Assembly (NCBI GenBank): GCA_008508345.1
Contig: QNGE01003621.1
Location: 3,502 to 67,501, forward strand
From: Paragonimus westermani
Lineage: Eukaryota; Platyhelminthes; Trematoda; Plagiorchiida; Troglotrematidae
Length of the DNA stretch: 64,000 nt
Direction: 5' to 3'
Below are positions 58,049-64,000 of this stretch, piece after piece. The number at the start of each line of letters is the position of its first letter. The first letter of the stretch is position 1. The notes below the pieces were generated by a model. It was not told the origin of the DNA. It saw nothing but the letters and a program-made list of their open reading frames with translations, and did not search any database. The position numbers and the translations under genes were made by a program.

Positions 58049-58699
58049 ATTTAAGCACATGGATAAGTAGACAAATGAGAGCGCCGTTTTTATTGGTGGA
58101 CCAGGGCCACATACGAGTGGTCAGAAAGTTCTGTTGGAATTTTCTGTAGTGTCTAATCCTACAATGCTCTCTCGAAGCTGTATCCACTGCAAATAGCAGA
58201 CCAGAAGTGTAGGTTCATATTTATCACACTTGAAGCCTCAGCAAAAGTTTCAGAGGTGAAAATCCCCCTTATGGCTCTATTGTTCATAGACTTTGGTTTG
58301 TACACACAAATTCTCACTTATCAATGAGATGACCTAACGTTAAGAAGCAGAGAGGATATATGGGGAATATAACGTAAAGGTAGTAGAACACATCTAAAAA
58401 GCTGCTTGGTAAGGTCAGTTCAAATGAGATTTTGTAGAAAACGAATTGCTCTATATTTACCCGAACTTCGCTTTTATCCGAACAAATATTGGAAAGCTTC
58501 TGCTGAATGTGAAAAGATGTCAAGCAAGCAATATCTTGGAGGTTCCACCTGAACAGTCAAAATGGGACGGCACTACCAGTGACTAATGGGTGATTAGGGA
58601 ATGCGCTCTGGGACCGTTGATTTCCCTCATGTATGTAAATGACGTGCGCGATGTTTTTAAGCAAGGTAAACCATGTCTGCTTGCATTGATAATCAGATT
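58049..58699. other. No gene recognised
   Basis: Upstream flank of the cysteine-rich gene. The minus frame 58523-58314 is unassigned. Confidence 0.4.
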
Positions 58700-58984
58700 A
58701 GGAATCGCAAAGTTACGAGCAAGTTGAAGTACTCTACGTTTCAACCACCTCGGGTGGCCTTCCTCAGGAGTGTTGTAATCGATTTAAACACGATGTTAAA
58801 AACGACGCCCAAACTGTTCAACTTCATTCGTACTAAATTTGGTGCGGATATCTTACAAAATCGTTTGCACTTGCCGCCAGCCCAGCAACACCGCTTTCTG
58901 TCTATGAAATATACGACAGGACCTAATATCATCGCAGTCGTAGTGAAAAACATATCTGATGACGTTCCCAGCGAACAAATCTAA
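58700..58984 (+). repeat. PLE terminal-repeat fragment: hammerhead-like core H5 (minus) joined to a coding start (plus)
   Basis: On the minus strand 58772-58738 reads CTGAGGA, an intact hairpin GGCCACC/GGTGGTT and GAAAC. On the plus strand, after AATCGATT, the sequence switches directly to the block that follows H4 (ACGACGCCCAAACTGTTC) and opens a frame reading PKLFNFIRTKFGADI, then LPPAQQHRFLSMKYTTGPN, to a stop at 58984. This looks like the junction of an inverted terminal repeat with the start of a PLE coding region. The protein part is not a domain I know. Confidence 0.6.
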
Positions 58985-59406
58985 TGTTATAACTTATGAG
59001 GAGAAACTCGTAGTAAACAAGCTTGTTTCCGGTGTTTCATCGTCAGTTTGAATGTAACAAATTTATACTGGATTCGATGGGGTTGGCAGATAAAATATTG
59101 CTGGGGCATGGGCTGTCAGACAATAGTTTCCGTCTGAATCAAGTCATGAGACCTAATTACCTAACATTGATCACATGAATTGTACGAAGTCTGTGGGAGA
59201 AGTGTAACATCTGTGCGGGCATTCTATCCCGGTTTTGTGTACACGACCATGCAAGGTTCAACGTTTTGCCCAGCCATTTCTGGGCCCACGGTGGTGGTTA
59301 GTGTTGTCGGACTGCATTGACCTCTGCAACTGATAGTATACGACCTTTAACCTGCTTCGATTGCATCCCACATATTCGACGGATTGACTAAAACCAATCG
59401 GCCGAA
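58985..59406. other. No gene recognised
   Basis: No open frame of note between two PLE-derived segments. Confidence 0.4.
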
Positions 59407-60440
59407 TTAATCAGATGGTTTGACCCGATCAAAGGCGTGAAAACCGCAGACGAATAGGGTCTTACCGATCCTCGTGTAAGTCACACCGGTTGGTGCTCCC
59501 AAAATGCGTTCCGATAATCGTCGTGTTGTGCGGCTTATGTAGCTTGTTCCGCGGGGTAAAACGAAACGGTGAACGCAAAAAGAGGCGGCATAAACAGGCA
59601 ATATGTGTTTCAGCTGTGAGTGCAACACTGGTGTGGGGGCAAACTGAACGCGGTGGTTGAGCTGCGAATTGTTTCGCTGATTGTTGCATTCACTTTCTTG
59701 ATTACGCTTTCAACGAAACCACCGCCCTTGAATGGTGAGAATATATGAGCGGACATTTTGTTTGCAGTTTGTGCTTTGCCCACCGTAACGCCTATTATGA
59801 ATAAACTGCTCCGCATAGCCATTTTCAACGAGTGTATCAAAGTTGAACTGCGCTTCATCTTCAGTGGTGTCGCTTGAGTATATTTTCATGGCCCTGCTTA
59901 GCAGACATCGGATTAGATTTCCCTTCTGTCTTAGTGGTACAAAACTATTGAAGTTTGCACACTGACCCGTCCTTGTTGTCCTACGATAGGCTTTCGGCTG
60001 TATCATGCCATTCTTGCGATCAGACATGAGCACGTATTGGAGTGCTATACCTACGGGTGATTCGGGTTCTAGGGTAAAATCAATATTTTTACGCACAGTT
60101 GAAATGAGCGAGTATTTCACTGATGCTCCAACATTCATCTGCCACATAGACGATGAAGTCAACATAGCGCTTGCAAAAGGTGACTGATTTTATCTGATCG
60201 CCTAATGAACTACACTATAGCTTTGTCATAATGATATCAGCCAGCAATGGGCCTAGTGGCGACCCCACTGTTACTGCGTCGTTTTGACAGCATGACTTGT
60301 CGGAGCACTTAGGCTGAACGTTATATATGCAGCGATATAGTAACTGCTTTAGTTATCCTACTGGTAGTCTCACGTCGATATCGTTACTTTCAGCGTACTG
60401 TTCGAGAACCTCAATCGTTTCAATGAGTGGATAATAGTTA
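59407..60440 (-). pseudogene. PLE fragment D: RT through GIY-YIG
   Basis: The minus strand, in several frames, reads a pre-motif-B block (YAESNDIDVRLPVG), motif B (TVGSPLGPLLADII, near 60240-60285), motif C as RYVDFIVYV (second catalytic Asp replaced by Phe), the end-of-RT block (YRRTTRTGQCANFNSFVPL), VENGYAEQFI, the linker PFKGGGFVESVIKKV, and a GIY-YIG piece (TSYISRTTRRLSERI, with the YIG glycine replaced by Ser). Several stops and frameshifts. It is a different subfamily from element A. Confidence 0.85.
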
Positions 60441-63047
60441 CGGAACCTGTGACCTAATGGTTCTGTCACACTAAATTATCCCAATAGCAATACCGCCACT
60501 TCCATTCGAGATCTAGGAATACGGCATTCAAACTCCATCAATTTCTCTGAATAAGTAGGTTCTCAGTTAGTAAAACTAAGAGGGCAGTAGGCTGTATCAA
60601 AATGTCATTCATTCTACCGGCTATGAGGGTGACTGTTTATAAAATGTGTACTCGACCTCAACTTGGCTACTGAACTTTTGAAGACAGTTTGCCTGAAACA
60701 GTTTATAATCTCTATCGTTTACGCACACCTCATCCATCATTTGACTCATTGCATTCTCACAAAGTCAGTAGAAAATCAACTTCACTTTGCTCACATGGGT
60801 TACCGTATATGCATTATCCAGATTGCCACAAAATGTAACAATGGCGTTTATTAGTAATTGCAGAGGAATAACTTCATATGGGGTAATACTTAGAACACGC
60901 ACATAGAAGAAACAAAACAGGTTCATGATACACATACATTTCATATATGTATACATATACAGAAATGTCCATTTGTAATAACTTATCCACTCCGGTAAAC
61001 CTTCAGGCTGCAATTAATGAAAGCCGGTATTAACCGATTACTACCATGCGAAACGTTTCCACACAAAACTGTAGGGAGAAACTACTCACACTCGTATTCC
61101 TTACACAATCGCACGAAAATCCCGATTCATCTCTTGGGCAACCTCCTCTAACTCATACCCACTTTGTTAACAACCTTTGTGTGTTAGGCACCCTGTATTT
61201 CAGATTGAAAATTGAACCCAAAATGCAAACTGACGTCAAAGCTTCGTATGCAGTTTTGACTATCACATGCCAATCATCTGAGAAGTAGTGGTGGGTATCT
61301 GTTACGTGTAAATTTCTGCAAGCAAAACTGTCAGTAAAAATAACACAAACTGTTTTCATCTTTGAAAATTTGTTGCTGCACCTATACCGCTCATGTCAAC
61401 CTTGTTTAATCGATTCACCTTGTAATGGTTTCAAGGGCCCCGAGTGAATAAGTTCAGCCATCTTGTTTCCATTGTTGAGTGGAAATTGAACGGTGAGGCT
61501 ATAAAAAGTTCGCGGGGTTTTTCACATGCTCATATTTATCTTTTGGCTAAACTAGCTCGTGGGGAACGTTCTGGAGGCAACTCTAAGACACTGAGAGCTA
61601 GTGTTGTGGAGAAGATGCAGATGAATCCCCCCGTTCTGCAACGATACAAAGGACAGTAACAGTTGTGACGTTCACTGAAGAGTGTAGACTAAAGTTCCCT
61701 TGAAACCATTCCGTATTTCTTGGAATGCGTTAATGAAGTTTTACTTAGAGATGCAAATTCTGCAGAGTCCGTTCTGCTGTCTTCAACTTCAGTGGTCATT
61801 ATAGCAGGATGCACGTTGGTAACAATATCACTAAACTACAGTGTAGCTAAGAAACGTAGGAAAAAACAAGCTTAGTTGGTCTGAAACACTCTGTACAGAC
61901 CTGGACGAAATATGGGAATCTGTAGGCAGAGCTCGCACATGCACGGCTAATAGTGTATGCTTCAAATATGTTGCTCTTGTTTTAACTAACCACAATTCCA
62001 CACCCCAGCGGTGGCTACCAATGACAAGTTTAAGTATACGGTAAGAAATTAGCGTGAGTTTGTAATATTTTCGACAAACTATCTGTAATCTGGGACACAT
62101 TGATAAATGTGATATGAAAATATGGCAGGTGACGTGTTGTAATCCCATGGTCCGCTGTTCTCTTATTGGACTTGAAACATGTAGTCAAGCCCAATTAGAT
62201 CACTTTACCAAATTGGAATGCGAACTGAAAGTTCGAACGCTCAATACACTCGATTGAACATCGTCATCCGGCGGTTCTTGTGTCAGAACGAACAAGGCAG
62301 CTTACAATCGGGGTGAAATGCAGATAGCGAAGTGTTGCCCATAAGCGAAGTAATGGATAATGTCCACAAATATCTGTGTATTATTGAAAACAATCTTATC
62401 GTTGCATCATTGTTCTTTATTCGAATTGTCTCTATTGTCATGATGTTGGTGTTTAAATGTGGACGGAGTTTATTTGGTTATCCATGTTGATTCATCTATG
62501 ACCGAGTGATGCTTGGATTCTGAGGATATTCACTCACCTATGGGGTGGCGTGTCTATGTTGCACAGACATGAGAGTGTAAAGATTACACTAGACGGTGAT
62601 GTTCTTTGGAGGGAAACGCGAAAAACTTATGAGTAATTTAGTACATATTTTTGGTCACTTATCGAGCTAAGTTCTCAATTGATTTGTTCGCTGTTCCCCC
62701 ACATTAGTCATTTCGCCAAATGTAAATATACCGTGTGATTTAATGAACAGTCGAAGCCTGTTTCTGTCGAATGGCTGAATATTAGTAATGCCACTTACTT
62801 TGAATTAGTGTCAGTTTTTTGTGCTAGTGAATCACATGTTGCCATAGCAACAACTTATTTCACTGGAATTACTGTGTGGTTATGTCTATTCGCTGAGAAT
62901 AACGACAGATTAACTTTTATTAGTTAGGCAGGCATCAACAGCGTTTACTTCAATCCTTTACTGAGTGTTACTGTACAATCTCCTACAAAAACGCTGGGAA
63001 ATGCGCAGCAGTCGTCCATTGGTCCGAAATATTTGAAACAAATTTAG
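60441..63047. other. No gene recognised
   Basis: Short frames at 60765-61013, 61046-61288, 61444-61659 and 61831-62148 have no motif. Confidence 0.4.
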
Positions 63048-63260
63048 ACCGGTACTCAACAATTTCGCCAGACGGGTCGTTGCCAAGGCATCAATTACTG
63101 GTTGGTGCCTAACACGCCAAAAGAGCTCTGCCGGGTGGTCACCAATTTCAAAGACAATGGGGGCGAGCCCAGCTTCAGAAAGGGTGATGCACGCACCATT
63201 CAAGCAAAGTGCATTGATCGGAAACTGGCTATTCGCATAGCTATCAAATTGACGCGATAA
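63048..63260 (+). CDS. Unassigned 70-codon open stretch, possible exon
   Basis: It is open from a TAG at 63045 to TAA at 63258-63260 and has no ATG start. It reads GRCQGINYWLVPNTPKELC, then FKDNGGEPSFRKGDA and QAKCIDRKLAI. The composition is protein-like and it carries Cys-x4-Tyr-Trp, close to but not equal to the local family spacing. The minus strand is also open here (63203-62958), so the coding strand is uncertain. Confidence 0.25.
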   Translation, partial: TGTQQFRQTGRCQGINYWLVPNTPKELCRVVTNFKDNGGEPSFRKGDARTIQAKCIDRKLAIRIAIKLTR

Positions 63261-63495
63261 AAATATGCGCCTAAGTCAACGTCCAATTAGCGGTCAGAAA
63301 GAGGAGAGGTCGAATATACGGGGATAAACACCGGGGGATATAGGGTTTAATCGGTGTACACTTTCGTCTCGGTCACATGATTCCCTCCCTAATTCCCTCT
63401 GTGACTATGACATTCCGACGTTTACACCCTCAATCCCAACAATGCCATGCTGACCTTACCACTCACCATGGTGTGTACTTCGCCTACGCGACGAA

Positions 63496-64000
63496 TTGGG
63501 GTCCCAAGGCATCACCATGCGGACGTCTGCCAGACCGTTTTTATCCACATTCCATCACCTGTGTTGTGTTCTCTTGGCTGTATCGTGTGTATTTAATCCG
63601 CCAGCATGCACTGGCAGTGCTGTCATAATCGTTCCAATTTATATGGGTCAAAATTTCACAGAGCAGAAGTCATGGCTTAAAGGATTAAACAGACAGACAC
63701 CAAGAATGAAGATCAAGATTGTGGGAACGCCGACTACCAGGGTAGCCGAAGTGTCAAAACCAGTGTTGTGCAAAAGCTACATAGATGTTATTTCAGCCAT
63801 CTTTGAGAGCTCGAGTGAATCAAGTTCGTTATTCTCGAAGTTGAACCAGGCTCACCCGAACTTAGAACTGACGAGAGGGAACGAAACGAATGACTGTCTT
63901 CCGTACCTGGACATTCCAGTCACTCGAAAACCAAATGACACAGTAAGAAGATCCGTCTACAGGAAACCTACCCGGACTTGACAATACGTGTATTTTGAAA
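63496..64000 (+). pseudogene. Signal-peptide-like ORF running into PLE fragment E (RT)
   Basis: One frame of 161 codons (63496-63981) has two unlike halves. Residues about 10-60 contain a hydrophobic leader (HHLCCVLLAVSCV) followed by AVIIVPIYMGQNFTEQKSWL, like the start of a secreted or membrane enzyme; a glucuronosyltransferase-type N-terminus is one guess. From about residue 92 the frame is a PLE reverse transcriptase: motif C as KSYIDVI (catalytic Asp-Asp changed to Asp-Val), then PYLDIPVTRKPNDTVRRSVYRK. A TGA at 63979-63981 replaces the expected next codon, after which the PLE reading resumes past the window edge. This is probably an accidental fusion of host exon and transposon. Confidence 0.6.

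Noticed and set aside
1..64000. A CRISPR array, operons, an rRNA unit or telomere repeats
   Set aside because: No regularly spaced short repeats, no rRNA-like sequence and no TTAGGG runs were seen; the features are eukaryotic.

Overview
This window looks like repeat-rich, gene-poor nuclear DNA of a flatworm, most likely a digenean fluke. That is an inference. It rests on the mixture of Penelope-like elements, a short Ty3/gypsy element whose primer-binding site begins like the tRNA-Trp complement (a feature of the CsRn1 lineage described from liver flukes), BEL/Pao remnants and tRNA-derived SINEs, together with intron-like DNA in which only short open frames occur. There are no bacterial-style operons, rRNA genes or intact tRNA genes. 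Two runs of N (38992-39000 and 55083-55321) show it is a draft assembly.

Layout. 1-255 is a tRNA-derived SINE (called SINE-A here). 3230-8640 is a Penelope-like element (PLE) on the minus strand, split by a complete nested gypsy element (3975-8094) with 157-bp LTRs, a polypurine tract, a primer-binding site and a 5-bp target duplication ACATC. 9529-9985 holds two SINE-A copies in opposite orientation. 10-17 kb is mostly old, low-identity repeats plus one cysteine-rich gene (13959-14300, minus). 17.4-19.9 kb holds a GC-rich broken ORF (minus), a lectin-like cysteine-rich ORF (17892-18271, plus) and another cysteine-rich exon (19290-19643, plus). 22.0-24.0 kb is a nest of PLE terminal repeats with hammerhead-ribozyme-like cores, a BEL/Pao integrase remnant and a PLE fragment. 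28.6-29.0 kb holds a second cysteine-rich gene (plus). 37-40 kb holds more SINEs of two families. 42-46 kb holds old repeats that match 11-16 kb in the same order, plus two cysteine-rich exon candidates. 53.8-54.9, 59.4-60.4 and 63.7-64.0 kb are three more PLE fragments. 57738-58001 (minus) is a third member of the cysteine-rich family, with a TATA-like box, a signal peptide and a strong splice donor.

The most interesting signal is a family of three diverged ORFs (minus 14300-13959, plus 28619-28969, minus 58001-57738). Numbered from their own start methionines, all three have Cys25, Cys38, Tyr44-Trp45 and Cys68 in exactly the same positions, with Cys72 and Cys78 partly shared, and almost nothing else conserved. 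The last part looks like a PAN/apple fold. With the lectin-like and other cysteine-rich exons nearby, this suggests a fast-evolving cluster of secreted or surface proteins broken up by mobile elements. The second strong signal is a set of hammerhead-like motifs in the PLE terminal repeats, including a head-to-head pair.
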